A stretch of 32,793 nt of DNA from Candidatus Effluviviaceae Genus I sp. GTDB taxonomy: Bacteria > Joyebacterota > Joyebacteria > Joyebacterales > Joyebacteraceae. Below the pieces are notes generated by a model. It worked only from the letters and a program-made list of their open reading frames with translations. It was not told the origin of the DNA and did no database searches. The translations under genes were made by a program, and so were the position numbers. Shown one piece after another: positions 1 through 7,195 of this stretch (position 1 is its first letter; each line of letters begins with the position of its first letter). The stretch is from positions 1 to 32,793 of the forward strand of contig VGIX01000020.1 of assembly GCA_016867725.1 (NCBI GenBank), written 5' to 3'.

Positions 1-2
1 CG

Positions 3-620
3 AGCACGATCGCGGCCGTCCGCAGGCTGCAGCGGCACCACGTCGTCGTGCGCAACCAGAGCCCGATGATGAACCACGTGAGCCTCTTCGAAGACGCGAA
101 GGGCGACGTCGACGTCGAGCGCACCGCGCGGAACTGGATCGAGCTTGCCCGCCTCATGGGCCATCTCCAGATCGGGTTCCACTCGATGTACCTCGCAAGA
201 CCCACCGGGGAACACCACTACTTCACCGCACCGCTCTCCGCCGTGGCGAAGATCGCGGACCTCATTCACCGCTCGCTCGCGTCCCTCTACAGGCCCACCC
301 GCTACATCTCGATGACATCGTCGGCGGGGAAGATCTCGCTCCTGGGAACCACCGAGGTGAACGGGGAGAAGGCGTTCGCCCTGAAGTTCACCGAGGGCCG
401 CGACATGAAGTGGCTGAACGGCGTGTTCCTCGCGAAGTACGACGACAAGCAGAACACCATCGACCTTCTGCTGCCCTTCGACCGCCCGGAGTTCTTCTTC
501 AGGAAGGGGCAGCGGGAGATCGAGGCCGCTCTGGTCGAGGCGCTTCGCGGGCGGAAGATCGCCAAGAGGGACTCGGAGGCGGGCCGCGGGCCCGGGACGT
601 CGTCGCCGGAGGGGCAATGA
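3..620 (+). CDS. KamA-family radical-SAM amino acid 2,3-aminomutase, C-terminal part (5' end outside window)
   Basis: The frame is already open at the left edge, so only the last ~205 residues are present and the radical-SAM CxxxCxxC site lies upstream of the window. The visible part matches the end of the lysine 2,3-aminomutase (KamA) family: a strand reading VVVRNQSPMMNHV (KamA-type 'RNQTPLLRGVN'), then YLARPTGEHHYF, PLSAVAKI, and TSSAGK followed by a tail. KamA-family enzymes use SAM, a [4Fe-4S] cluster and PLP to move an alpha-amino group to the beta carbon. By my by-eye alignment the two Asp residues that bind the lysine side chain in clostridial KamA (D293, D330) are Arg and Ser here, so the substrate is probably not lysine. 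The gene overlaps the next start by four bases (ATGA), so it is translationally coupled to the CoA-transferase. Family fairly sure, substrate unknown. Inference: first step of the operon's beta-amino acid pathway. Confidence 0.75.
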   Translation, partial: STIAAVRRLQRHHVVVRNQSPMMNHVSLFEDAKGDVDVERTARNWIELARLMGHLQIGFHSMYLARPTGEHHYFTAPLSAVAKIADLIHRSLASLYRPTRYISMTSSAGKISLLGTTEVNGEKAFALKFTEGRDMKWLNGVFLAKYDDKQNTIDLLLPFDRPEFFFRKGQREIEAALVEALRGRKIAKRDSEAGRGPGTSSPEGQ

Positions 621-1327
621 TCGACAAGCAGGTGGCGTCCGTCGCCGACGCCGTGCGCGACATCGGCGACGGCGCGACGGTCCTCATCGGAGGCTTCGGC
701 GAGGCCGGGAGCCCGATCGAGCTCATCCACGCCCTCATCGACCACGGCGCCGGGGACCTCACGGTGGTGAGCAACAACACCGGAAGCGGTGAGGTCGGCC
801 TTGCGGCGCTCATCAGGAACGGGCAGGTCCGGAAGATGATCTGCTCCTTCCCTCGCACCGAGGGATCGAGGGTCTTCCCCGAGCTGTACCGCGCCGGCAG
901 GATCGAGCTCGAGCTGGTCCCGCAGGGGACGCTCGCGGAGCGCATCCGAGCCGGCGGCGCGGGCATCCCCGCGTTCTACACGCCGTCGTGCGTGGGGACC
1001 GTTCTTCAGGAAGGCAAGGAGCTGCGGCGTTTCGACGGCCACGACTGCGTGATGGAGTACGGTCTGAGGGGCGACTTCGCGCTCGTGAGAGCCAGGCGGG
1101 CCGATCGCTACGGCAACCTCGTGTACAACAAGACGGCGCGCAACTTCGGGCCCATCATGTGCACGGCCGCCGAGACGACGATCGTGCAGGTGGAGGAGAT
1201 CGTCCGGCCGGGCGAGATCGACCCGGAGTGCGTGGTGACGCCCGGGATCTTCGTGCATCGCGTGGTGCACGTGGCGGAGCCGGCGCAGGAGTCGGTGCTG
1301 GTGCGGGAGGGGCGGAAGTACCCATGA
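617..1327 (+). CDS. pcaI-like: 3-oxoacid (3-oxoadipate-like) CoA-transferase subunit A
   Basis: 236-residue family I CoA-transferase alpha subunit, the usual length. Recognisable blocks are the N-terminal GGFGEAGSP glycine loop, LTVVSNNTGSGEVGLAAL, CSFPR, ELYRAGRIELELVPQGTLAERI, GGAGIPAFYTPS and the ARNFGPIM block near residue 180. The CSFPR and SNN-GxGExGLAAL blocks are more like PcaI (3-oxoadipate:succinyl-CoA transferase) than like AtoD or mammalian SCOT, though the GGAGIPAFYTP block is SCOT-like too. The start ATG overlaps the stop of the aminomutase gene (ATGA) and has a GGAGGGG ribosome site. With subunit B it would move CoA from succinyl-CoA (or acetyl-CoA) to a beta-oxo acid in the cytoplasm. 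Exact substrate is inferred, not shown. Confidence 0.9.
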   Translation: MIDKQVASVADAVRDIGDGATVLIGGFGEAGSPIELIHALIDHGAGDLTVVSNNTGSGEVGLAALIRNGQVRKMICSFPRTEGSRVFPELYRAGRIELELVPQGTLAERIRAGGAGIPAFYTPSCVGTVLQEGKELRRFDGHDCVMEYGLRGDFALVRARRADRYGNLVYNKTARNFGPIMCTAAETTIVQVEEIVRPGEIDPECVVTPGIFVHRVVHVAEPAQESVLVREGRKYP

Positions 1328-2025
1328 CGAGCGAACCCAAGGCCCAGAAAGGGTGGAGCCGGGACGACATGGCCAGGCGCCTGGCCATCGACATCCCCGA
1401 CGGCTCCTACGTCAACCTGGGCATCGGCATCCCCGAACTGGTGGCCAAGTTCGTCCCCGAGGGCCGTGAGGTCATCTACCACACCGAGAACGGCCTTCTC
1501 GGCATGGGCCCGCCGCCGGCGCCTGGCGACGAGGACCCCGAGCTCATCAACGCCGGCAAGAAGGCGGTGACGGCCATCCCCGGCGCGGCGTACTTCCACC
1601 ACGCCGACAGCTTCTGCATGATCCGAGGACGGCACATAGACCTCTGCGTGCTCGGCGCCCTGCAGGTGTCGGCCGAGGGAGACCTGGCCAACTGGACGAC
1701 CGGCGAGCCCGGCAGCATCCCGGCCGTCGGCGGCGCGATGGACCTCGTCGCCGGCGTGAAGACCATCTACGTCATCACGCAGCACGTCACCAAGGCCGGC
1801 GAACCGAAGATCGTCCCGTCCTGCACCTACCCTCTGACCGGCAGGCGCGTCGTGAACCGCATCTACACCGACCTCGCGGTGCTCGAGGTGCGGCCGGGGG
1901 GTCTCGTCGTCATCGACCTCGCGCCGGGAGCCGACCTGGACTACCTTCGAACGCAGACGGGCGCGCCGCTCACCGCGGGCGGCGAGTCTGAGGCGCCCGG
2001 CGACGCTCGAGGTCGTCGAGCATGA
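1324..2025 (+). CDS. pcaJ-like: 3-oxoacid (3-oxoadipate-like) CoA-transferase subunit B
   Basis: 233-residue beta subunit of the same family I CoA-transferase. It starts WSRDDMARRLA, then VNLGIGIPELVA, and carries the catalytic glutamate in ENGLLGMGP (E55), which forms the glutamyl-CoA thioester. GGAMDLVAGVKT and the C-terminal LVVIDLAPG strand are also typical. The ATG overlaps the stop of subunit A (ATGA) and its own stop overlaps the start of the aminotransferase, so the three are translationally coupled. The last ~20 residues after the catalytic fold are a loose Gly/Ala/Arg tail that I do not recognise. A longer upstream frame exists inside subunit A, but the coupled ATG fits the family N-terminus. 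Confidence 0.9.
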   Translation: MTSEPKAQKGWSRDDMARRLAIDIPDGSYVNLGIGIPELVAKFVPEGREVIYHTENGLLGMGPPPAPGDEDPELINAGKKAVTAIPGAAYFHHADSFCMIRGRHIDLCVLGALQVSAEGDLANWTTGEPGSIPAVGGAMDLVAGVKTIYVITQHVTKAGEPKIVPSCTYPLTGRRVVNRIYTDLAVLEVRPGGLVVIDLAPGADLDYLRTQTGAPLTAGGESEAPGDARGRRA

Positions 2026-3350
2026 CACCGCCGAAGAGCCGCAGCGAGCAGCTGTACGAACGCGCTCTCAAGGTCATGCCCGGCGGCGTCAGCCGGAACA
2101 CGATCCTCCGCAGGCCTCATCCCCTCTACGCGGCGCGAGGCCGCGGCTGCCGCGTGCTCGACGTCGAGGGCGTGGAGCGCGTCGACTTCGCGAACAACAT
2201 GGCGTCGCTCATCCACGGCCACGCGCACCCCGCGATCGTGGAGGCGGTGACCGCGCAGCTTGCGCGCGGCACGGCGTTCACGCTCGGCACCGAGCAGGAG
2301 GTCGAGTACGCGGAGCACATGTGCGGCCGCTCCCCCGCCTTCGAGAAGATCCGGTTCGTGAACTCCGGCACGGAGGCGGTCATGGCCTGCCTGAAGGCGT
2401 CGCGGGCCTACACGGGGCGCCCCATGATCGCGAAGGTCGAGGGCGCGTACCACGGGCTGTACGACTACGCGGAGATCAGCGAGACCGCCGCTCCCGCCAC
2501 GTGGGGGGCGCCCGACCACCCCGCGAGCGTGGCCGTGGCGCGCGGAACGCCGCAGTCGGTGCTCGACGAGGTGGTCGTCATCCCGTTCAACGACCCCGAA
2601 CGGGCCGTGGCCATCCTGAACGATCACGCAGACCGGCTCGCGTGCGTTCTCGTCGATCCCGTGCCGCACCGCGTCGGACTCATCCCCATCCGCCCGGAGT
2701 TCCTGTCCGCTCTCCGCGCGTGGACGAGCGAACGGGGCGTCCTGCTCGTGTTCGACGAGGTCATCACGTACAGGGCCGGCTACGGCGGCGTCCAGGAGCT
2801 GCACGACGTCCGCCCCGATCTCACCGCCATGGGGAAGATGATCGGGGGCGGGTTCCCGGTCGGCGCGCTGGCGGGACGGCGAGAGGTGATGGACGTGATG
2901 AACCCCCTCTCCGGGAACCCGCTCTTCCCGCACGCGGGCACGTTCTCCGCCAACCCGATCACGATGACGGCCGGCCACACGGCGATGAAGCTCTTCGACC
3001 GCGCGGCCGTCGAGCGCGTGAACGCGCTGGGCGACAGGGCGCGACGCCAGATCACGGAGGCGATCAGCGTCGCGGGCGTCCCGGCGTGCGTTACCGGGGC
3101 GGCATCCATGTTCCGCATTCACTTCAAGCCCGAGCCCCCGACCGACTACCGGTCCTCCTTCGCGACGCCGGAGGAGGCCGGAATGCTGAAGGCGCTCCTC
3201 GACCACCTGTTCGACAGCGGGTTCATCATGATAAGCACCGGCACGGCCATGCTCTCGACCGTGATGACGGAGCGGGAGATCGACGCGCTCACTGAAGCGG
3301 TGCTGGCTGGACTCCGGAAGATCAAGACCCTCCGCGACTCCTCGGCCTGA
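2022..3350 (+). CDS. Class III (fold-type I PLP) aminotransferase, GSAM/beta-amino-acid aminotransferase-like
   Basis: 442 residues, normal class III length. MPGG at residues 19-22, NSGTEA near 114-119, the FDEV Asp strand near 244-247 and the PLP lysine K272 in DLTAMGKMIGGGFPVG are all present. The whole looks like glutamate-1-semialdehyde aminomutase (GSAM), but there are no heme genes nearby and the N-terminal segment is GGVSRNTIL. Its Arg (R25) falls where the beta-phenylalanine aminotransferase of Variovorax has its carboxylate-binding Arg (GGNTRSVL), by eye. That family is GSAM-like in sequence. Inference: it removes the beta-amino group made by the aminomutase, giving a beta-oxo acid for the CoA-transferase. 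The start is coupled to the preceding stop (ATGA). A decarboxylating or GSAM role is less likely in this operon. Confidence 0.85.
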   Translation: MTPPKSRSEQLYERALKVMPGGVSRNTILRRPHPLYAARGRGCRVLDVEGVERVDFANNMASLIHGHAHPAIVEAVTAQLARGTAFTLGTEQEVEYAEHMCGRSPAFEKIRFVNSGTEAVMACLKASRAYTGRPMIAKVEGAYHGLYDYAEISETAAPATWGAPDHPASVAVARGTPQSVLDEVVVIPFNDPERAVAILNDHADRLACVLVDPVPHRVGLIPIRPEFLSALRAWTSERGVLLVFDEVITYRAGYGGVQELHDVRPDLTAMGKMIGGGFPVGALAGRREVMDVMNPLSGNPLFPHAGTFSANPITMTAGHTAMKLFDRAAVERVNALGDRARRQITEAISVAGVPACVTGAASMFRIHFKPEPPTDYRSSFATPEEAGMLKALLDHLFDSGFIMISTGTAMLSTVMTEREIDALTEAVLAGLRKIKTLRDSSA

Positions 3351-3379
3351 CACGCTCACTCAGACAGGAAGATGAGACC

Positions 3380-4588
3380 ATGCGGGACGTGTTCATCTGT
3401 GATGCCGTCCGTACCCCGATAGGCAGCTACGGCGGTTCGCTCGCTCCGGTCCGCGCCGACGACCTCGCCGCCGTTCCCGTGAGCGCCCTCACGACCCGGA
3501 ACGCCGGCCTCGACCCGGCGGCCGTGGACGACGTGCTCCTCGGCTGTGCCAACCAGGCCGGCGAGGACAACCGGAATGTCGCGCGCATGGCCCTCCTGCT
3601 GGCGGGGCTACCCGACACGGTCCCGGGCTGCACGCTCAACCGGCTGTGCGGCTCGGGCATGGCCGCGGTCGGCGCGGCCGCCAACGCCATCCGGACATCC
3701 GAGGCCGAACTCGTCATCGCCGGGGGCGTCGAGAGCATGTCGCGCGCGCCGTTCGTCATGGGCAAGGCGACGAAGGCGTTCGACCGGACTGCCGAGATCT
3801 TCGACACGACCATCGGGTGGCGGTTCGTCAACCCGCGCATGCACGAGCGCTACGGGTCCGACCCGATGCCGATCACGGCTGAGAACCTGGCCCGGGAGTT
3901 CAAGATCAGCCGCGAGGACCAGGACCGCTTCGCGATGTGGAGCCAGTCGAAGGCGGCCGCCGCGATGGCCGACGGACGCCTGGCGGAGGAGATCACGCCG
4001 GTCAAGGTCCCGCAGCCGAAGGGTGAACCCGCCGTCGTGACGAGCGACGAGCATCCTCGGAGCACGTCCCTGGAGAAGCTGGCCAAGCTCCGGCCCCTCT
4101 TCGCGGATCCGGGGACGGTCACCGCCGGGAACGCCTCGGGTGTGAACGACGGAGCCGCGGCCCTCATCCTTGCCTCCGAGGCGGCCGTCGTGAAGCACGG
4201 TCTTCGGCCCCTCGCCCGCGTCCTCGGCACGGCGGCCGCCGGCGTCCCCCCGCGCATCATGGGCATCGGCCCGGTACCGGCCACGCGGAAGCTGCTGGCC
4301 AGGCTCGGCATGGCGCTGGACCGGATGGACATCATAGAGCTCAATGAGGCGTTCGCGGCGCAGGCGCTCGCGTGCAGCAGGCAGCTCGGCCTCGCGGACG
4401 ACGACCCGCGGATCAACCCGCTCGGAGGCGCGATCGCGCTCGGACATCCCCTCGGCATGAGCGGCGCGCGGCTCGTCACGACGGCGGTCTACCAGCTCCG
4501 CCGCACGGCGGGGCGCTACGCGCTCTGCACGATGTGCATCGGCGTCGGGCAGGGCATCGCCGCGGTGATCGAGGCAGCATCCGGCTAG
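3380..4588 (+). CDS. pcaF-like: Thiolase, 3-oxoadipyl-CoA thiolase (PcaF/PaaJ)-like
   Basis: 402-residue degradative thiolase. Catalytic residues are visible: nucleophile C90 (NRLCGSGM), H356 (IALGHPLG) and C386 (CTMCIGVGQG), plus the ELNEAFA block. Its opening MRDVFICDAVRTPIG, the segment NQAGEDNRNVARMALLLAGL and DTTIGWRFVNP are close to PcaF, the beta-ketoadipyl-CoA thiolase, rather than to acetoacetyl-CoA thiolases. It would cleave a beta-oxoacyl-CoA with CoA to acetyl-CoA plus a shortened acyl-CoA (succinyl-CoA if the substrate is 3-oxoadipyl-CoA). A 29-base gap separates it from the aminotransferase and holds an AGGAAG ribosome site, so it probably belongs to the same operon. No ring-cleavage genes of the classical protocatechuate pathway are next to it. 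Confidence 0.92.
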   Translation: MRDVFICDAVRTPIGSYGGSLAPVRADDLAAVPVSALTTRNAGLDPAAVDDVLLGCANQAGEDNRNVARMALLLAGLPDTVPGCTLNRLCGSGMAAVGAAANAIRTSEAELVIAGGVESMSRAPFVMGKATKAFDRTAEIFDTTIGWRFVNPRMHERYGSDPMPITAENLAREFKISREDQDRFAMWSQSKAAAAMADGRLAEEITPVKVPQPKGEPAVVTSDEHPRSTSLEKLAKLRPLFADPGTVTAGNASGVNDGAAALILASEAAVVKHGLRPLARVLGTAAAGVPPRIMGIGPVPATRKLLARLGMALDRMDIIELNEAFAAQALACSRQLGLADDDPRINPLGGAIALGHPLGMSGARLVTTAVYQLRRTAGRYALCTMCIGVGQGIAAVIEAASG

Positions 4589-4782
4589 GGTGTGCCGCGC
4601 CCTCGCAGGCGACGCGCCCCTCGGCCGGCCGCCGCCCGCGCCGCTGAGAGCCGGGGATCGCCGTCGGGCGCCCGCAGCACGTCGCTCAGGAGCCGGGAGC
4701 GCAGCGCCGCGGGCACGCCGCGCTCGAGCATGCGCTCCGCGCAGCGGTGGATCTCGAGCCACGCGCGTTCGTCGCTCGCCAC
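4585..4782 (-). CDS. Small hypothetical protein (65 aa)
   Basis: A short frame starting with GTG immediately after the TGA of the secreted-protein gene upstream (stop and start abut with no gap). It begins ASDERAWLEIHRCAERMLERG, which looks like an amphipathic helix, and ends in an Arg/Ala/Gly-rich tail that may be just high-GC read-through. Its end overlaps the thiolase stop on the other strand by four bases. I know of no family for it. The abutting start and protein-like first half argue for a real gene; the tail argues against. Confidence 0.35.
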   Translation of the reverse strand: MASDERAWLEIHRCAERMLERGVPAALRSRLLSDVLRAPDGDPRLSAARAAAGRGARRLRGRGTP

Positions 4783-5607
4783 TCAGCCCGCCTTCTCGAA
4801 CCTGACTTCGCGCTGTATGTTCAGGAGCGCGCCGGTCGTGCCCCCAGCGGGCATCTCGAGGATGACGTCCTCGTTCAACGTCAGGCACTCGATGTCGCCG
4901 TCCTCGCACGAGACCCAGAACTGGCCCCAGTAGCAGGAGCGGCCGCGCACGGTTCCCGCGTCGACGGGATTCGATAGCGACTCGTAGAGGACAACGGCGC
5001 ACGGTTCCCCGTGCATGATCGAGACCCCCGACCACGTGACTCGGAGGCCGCGCATCTTGAGGCTGCCCCAGTCGCCCATTCGCACGTCGAAGTCCTCGAA
5101 CTCGGCGACGCCCGCGGACTCGTTCAGGCGGAGCGCGCCGAAGGTCCCGAGGAGGAGATCGAAGGCCTCGACCATCGCGCCGTCCCACACCATCGTCTTG
5201 GCGAGGTGCCTGACGTCCTCGTCGGCGAAGCGCTCGTACAGCGGCTCCTCGACGATCTCGGGGCCCAGCCCGTACTCGAGACCCTCCATCGCCTCGAGCG
5301 GGCTTCCGGGCCGAGGGGGCTCGTCGGCCCCTGCCGCGCCCGCGACTGTGACTCCGCTCCACCGCATGCGCGCGCCCTCGAGCTGCCTCGTGTAGGTGGC
5401 GGCGACGCGCACGCGGCTCAGCGTTGCTCCGGTGATGTCCCTCGTGAACAGGTCGTAGTCGAGCGTGTACGCCTGGGGACCGCCGCCGGCCTCGCGGAGC
5501 GCAATTGGGAACGCCGCAAGGTGGTCGTCGACGCGCTCGGCTCGTGGTGCCGCGGGCGACGCGGCTGCCAGCATCAGGACTGCCATGGGAATCACGGCCC
5601 TACGCAT
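4783..5607 (-). CDS. Secreted protein of unknown function (274 aa)
   Basis: Starts MRRAVIPMAVLMLAAASPAAPRA, a typical Sec signal peptide, so the product is probably periplasmic or extracellular. The rest is a mixed beta-rich sequence with LDYDLFTRDITGATLSRVRV, ESLSNPVDAGTV and a pair of Cys (SCYWGQFWVSCEDGD) that could form a disulfide. I do not recognise a family. The start codon has a GGGAGGA ribosome site and overlaps the stop of the winged-helix gene by eight bases, so it is translated with that gene. Its position as third gene behind a membrane protein and a regulator suggests an envelope role, but the sequence gives no function. Confidence 0.75.
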   Translation of the reverse strand: MRRAVIPMAVLMLAAASPAAPRAERVDDHLAAFPIALREAGGGPQAYTLDYDLFTRDITGATLSRVRVAATYTRQLEGARMRWSGVTVAGAAGADEPPRPGSPLEAMEGLEYGLGPEIVEEPLYERFADEDVRHLAKTMVWDGAMVEAFDLLLGTFGALRLNESAGVAEFEDFDVRMGDWGSLKMRGLRVTWSGVSIMHGEPCAVVLYESLSNPVDAGTVRGRSCYWGQFWVSCEDGDIECLTLNEDVILEMPAGGTTGALLNIQREVRFEKAG

Positions 5608-5926
5608 AGCGTCCTCCCTTCACGCCCCTATGGGTCCGGACGATTCGCTCCAGATGCTCGAGGTAGGCCACGAAGGCCTTCCTCCCCTTCGGCGTGATCG
5701 CGCACGTCGTGCGCGGCTTCCTGTTCGCGAAGGCCTTCCTGATCCGCACGTAGCCGGCCTCCTCCAACCGGGCCAGGTGAGTGCTCAGGTTCCCGTCCGT
5801 GGCCCCGACCGTCTCCCTCAGGAAGACGAAGTCGGCGTCCTCCAGCTCTGAGAGAACGGAGAGGACGGCGAGCCTGACCGGGGAGTGGATCAGGAGGTCG
5901 AACTCGAAGTCGCGCTCAGCCCTCAT
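5600..5926 (-). CDS. Winged-helix transcriptional regulator (HTH_34/ArsR-MarR type)
   Basis: 108 residues forming a single winged-helix domain. Helix 1 is LIHSPVRLAVLSVLSEL, followed by ADFVFLRETVGATDGNLSTHLARLEEAGYV, the helix-turn-helix, and a wing RKAFANRKPRTTCAITPKG. The TDGNLSTHL recognition-helix pattern and the NRKPRTT wing are characteristic of the small PF13601-like family, usually a DNA-binding partner of a co-transcribed membrane protein. Its start overlaps the end of that membrane protein gene by 11 bases and its end overlaps the secreted-protein start. It lacks extra sensor residues, so the signal is unclear. Inference: it may bind the palindrome in the operon promoter at 6575-6590. 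Confidence 0.88.
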   Translation of the reverse strand: MRAERDFEFDLLIHSPVRLAVLSVLSELEDADFVFLRETVGATDGNLSTHLARLEEAGYVRIRKAFANRKPRTTCAITPKGRKAFVAYLEHLERIVRTHRGVKGGRYA

Positions 5927-6518
5927 GGGTCCCCCGCGACCGCCTTGCCCGGCCGTTCAGGATGACGCCGGGGAGCACCATCCCGAAGAGCAGTACCGCC
6001 GCCATGATCGGTCCACTGAACCGCCGCCCGACCACCGCCATCACCACCGCCCCGCCCCACCAGGCGAGGCTGGACCACGCGACCGCGGGCGTCTCGAAGA
6101 TGACCCCGGACGCGCAGACTCCGAGCCCCGTGAGGAGCGCGCCGAGAACGGGCGCGACGCTCCACGGATAGACGCGCAGAGCGGGCAGGAGGAAGAGGGC
6201 GATCACCGCCGACACCGCGCACGCGCACCAGACGGCGCGGCAGACGGCGGCGGGATACGAGCGCGCCCCCACTGTCCGGGCGCGACGCGCGGCAACGACG
6301 TACCCGGCCGCGCCGATCGCTCCGAACAGGACCCCCATCGTCGGCAGGACAAGGCGATGAAGGTGCGCCGCTTCCAGCCATCCCACGACCAGCACGGCGG
6401 CGACGCCGAGCAGCCCGGCCCAGATGAGGAACCACCCCGACTCCGCTGTCTCGCGTTTGCTCCTCTCGATCGTCGCCCGAATGAGCGACAACTGCTCCCC
6501 GATCCGATCCCCTGCCAC
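5916..6518 (-). CDS. Six-segment integral membrane protein
   Basis: 200 residues. After a charged N-terminus (GEQLSLIRATIERSKRET) there are about six hydrophobic segments at roughly residues 28-50, 57-78, 90-112, 118-140, 143-162 and 167-187, ending in an Arg-rich cytoplasmic tail. The start is a GTG at 6518 with a strong AGAAGGAGG site six bases upstream. Family not recognised. Similar membrane proteins are often found next to HTH_34 regulators, where they may anchor or control the regulator. First gene of a three- or four-gene operon with overlapping junctions. Confidence 0.8.
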   Translation of the reverse strand: MAGDRIGEQLSLIRATIERSKRETAESGWFLIWAGLLGVAAVLVVGWLEAAHLHRLVLPTMGVLFGAIGAAGYVVAARRARTVGARSYPAAVCRAVWCACAVSAVIALFLLPALRVYPWSVAPVLGALLTGLGVCASGVIFETPAVAWSSLAWWGGAVVMAVVGRRFSGPIMAAVLLFGMVLPGVILNGRARRSRGTHEG

Positions 6519-6567
6519 AGCGGGCCTCCTTCTGTTCGTGGCTCAAAGGCCTTTGCATGACAAAGTG

Positions 6568-6596
6568 AGCGTGCCCGAGAACCCTCTCGGTGTCAA
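6568..6596 (-). promoter_or_regulatory. Candidate promoter with palindromic operator in the spacer
   Basis: On the minus strand a perfect -35 box TTGACA (6596-6591) is followed after 17 bases by a weak -10, CACGCT (6573-6568). The spacer contains a perfect 6-4-6 inverted repeat, CCGAGA/TCTCGG, at 6575-6590. It lies ~50 bases before the GTG of the membrane protein gene. The stretch from here to 6791 holds no gene, only G/C-rich inverted repeats such as the one at about 6706-6722. A repressor bound in the spacer would block this promoter; the co-transcribed winged-helix protein is the obvious candidate. Not tested. Confidence 0.5.
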
Positions 6597-6791
6597 GCCC
6601 CTTCTTTGCCGCGGGGCCTCGCCGGGGCCCGAGGGCGTCAACGAGAGGCCCCCGCAGCAGGTTCCCGGGGCCCGTGTTCACGACTTCCGCCGCACTCTGG
6701 TTCGGGCCCCCGTCGGGGGGCGCTCCGCAACCGCGTGAACCTCACCTGCGTCACCGCTACTGGCCTCTTCTTCCTTTGGGCGTCATAAGCG

Positions 6792-7195
6792 CTACCAACA
6801 TGAAAGAGCCCGGGTCACCTGACCCGGGCTCCTTGCACGTCTGCCATCCATCTGGCCGCCAGCACGATCCTGCGCCCCGAGCAACTCCGGATGATGTCCG
6901 CGCAGCCCCAGAACGACGGCCTCGCGCAGTCCCACCACGAATGCCGCTAGCTCATCTGCCTCTGGGGCGCCCATCGTTCCCGCGGCGCCGTATCCGATGA
7001 TGTTCGGCTTCTTGTGGCAGAGTTCGAGGTACTCGACGTCGGCACTCCTGTCCGCCCCGAGGATCAGCCCGAGCGCCTGGATCGCCCGGTAGTGATGGAG
7101 CGCGTGCCCGGGACGGTAGCCTCCGGCGTAGAGCAAGATCGTCTTGTCGTGCGAGCACGGAGCCAGCCGCTCTCAGCCCAGTCGCGCATGCTCAT
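6792..7195 (-). pseudogene. Decayed HEPN-domain protein (toxin of MNT-HEPN module)
   Basis: The gene starts properly at ATG 7195, overlapping the end of the nucleotidyltransferase gene in the way usual for these pairs, and encodes MSMRDWAESGWLRA, the family N-terminus. The next recognisable segment, ILLYAGGYRPGHALHHYRAIQALGLIL, follows at once but in a different frame, from about 7142. In intact relatives some 45 residues stand between these two parts, so there is a frame-shifting internal deletion. The HEPN signature that should read like KRN....Y is KKPNIIGY, with the Arg lost. The frame also runs on past the normal end (around LRGHHPELLG) through a hairpin to 6792. No functional product is expected. 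Confidence 0.7.
6807..6830 (-). terminator. Perfect inverted repeat, likely terminator
   Basis: An 11-base perfect inverted repeat with a two-base loop, AGCCCGGGTCA-CC-TGACCCGGGCT. It sits at the 3' end of the decayed HEPN gene and before the divergent/unidirectional membrane-protein operon. There is only a short T/A-rich flank on the minus strand (CTTTCATG), so it is a strong hairpin but not a textbook intrinsic terminator. Confidence 0.55.

Noticed and set aside
2022-3350. Annotation as glutamate-1-semialdehyde aminomutase (heme synthesis)
   Set aside because: The overall resemblance is real, but the operon holds no heme genes and the N-terminal Arg segment matches beta-aminotransferases better.
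1941-3359. Long minus-strand open frame (472 aa) under the aminotransferase
   Set aside because: High-GC shadow: Arg/His/Gly/Ala-rich with no family pattern, and the plus-strand gene has full catalytic motifs.
3-4588. Classical lysine fermentation operon (kamA-kamDE-kdd-kce-kal)
   Set aside because: Only a KamA-family gene and a CoA-transferase are shared; Kdd, Kce, Kal and KamDE are absent from the visible part and the lysine-binding Asp residues appear to be lost.
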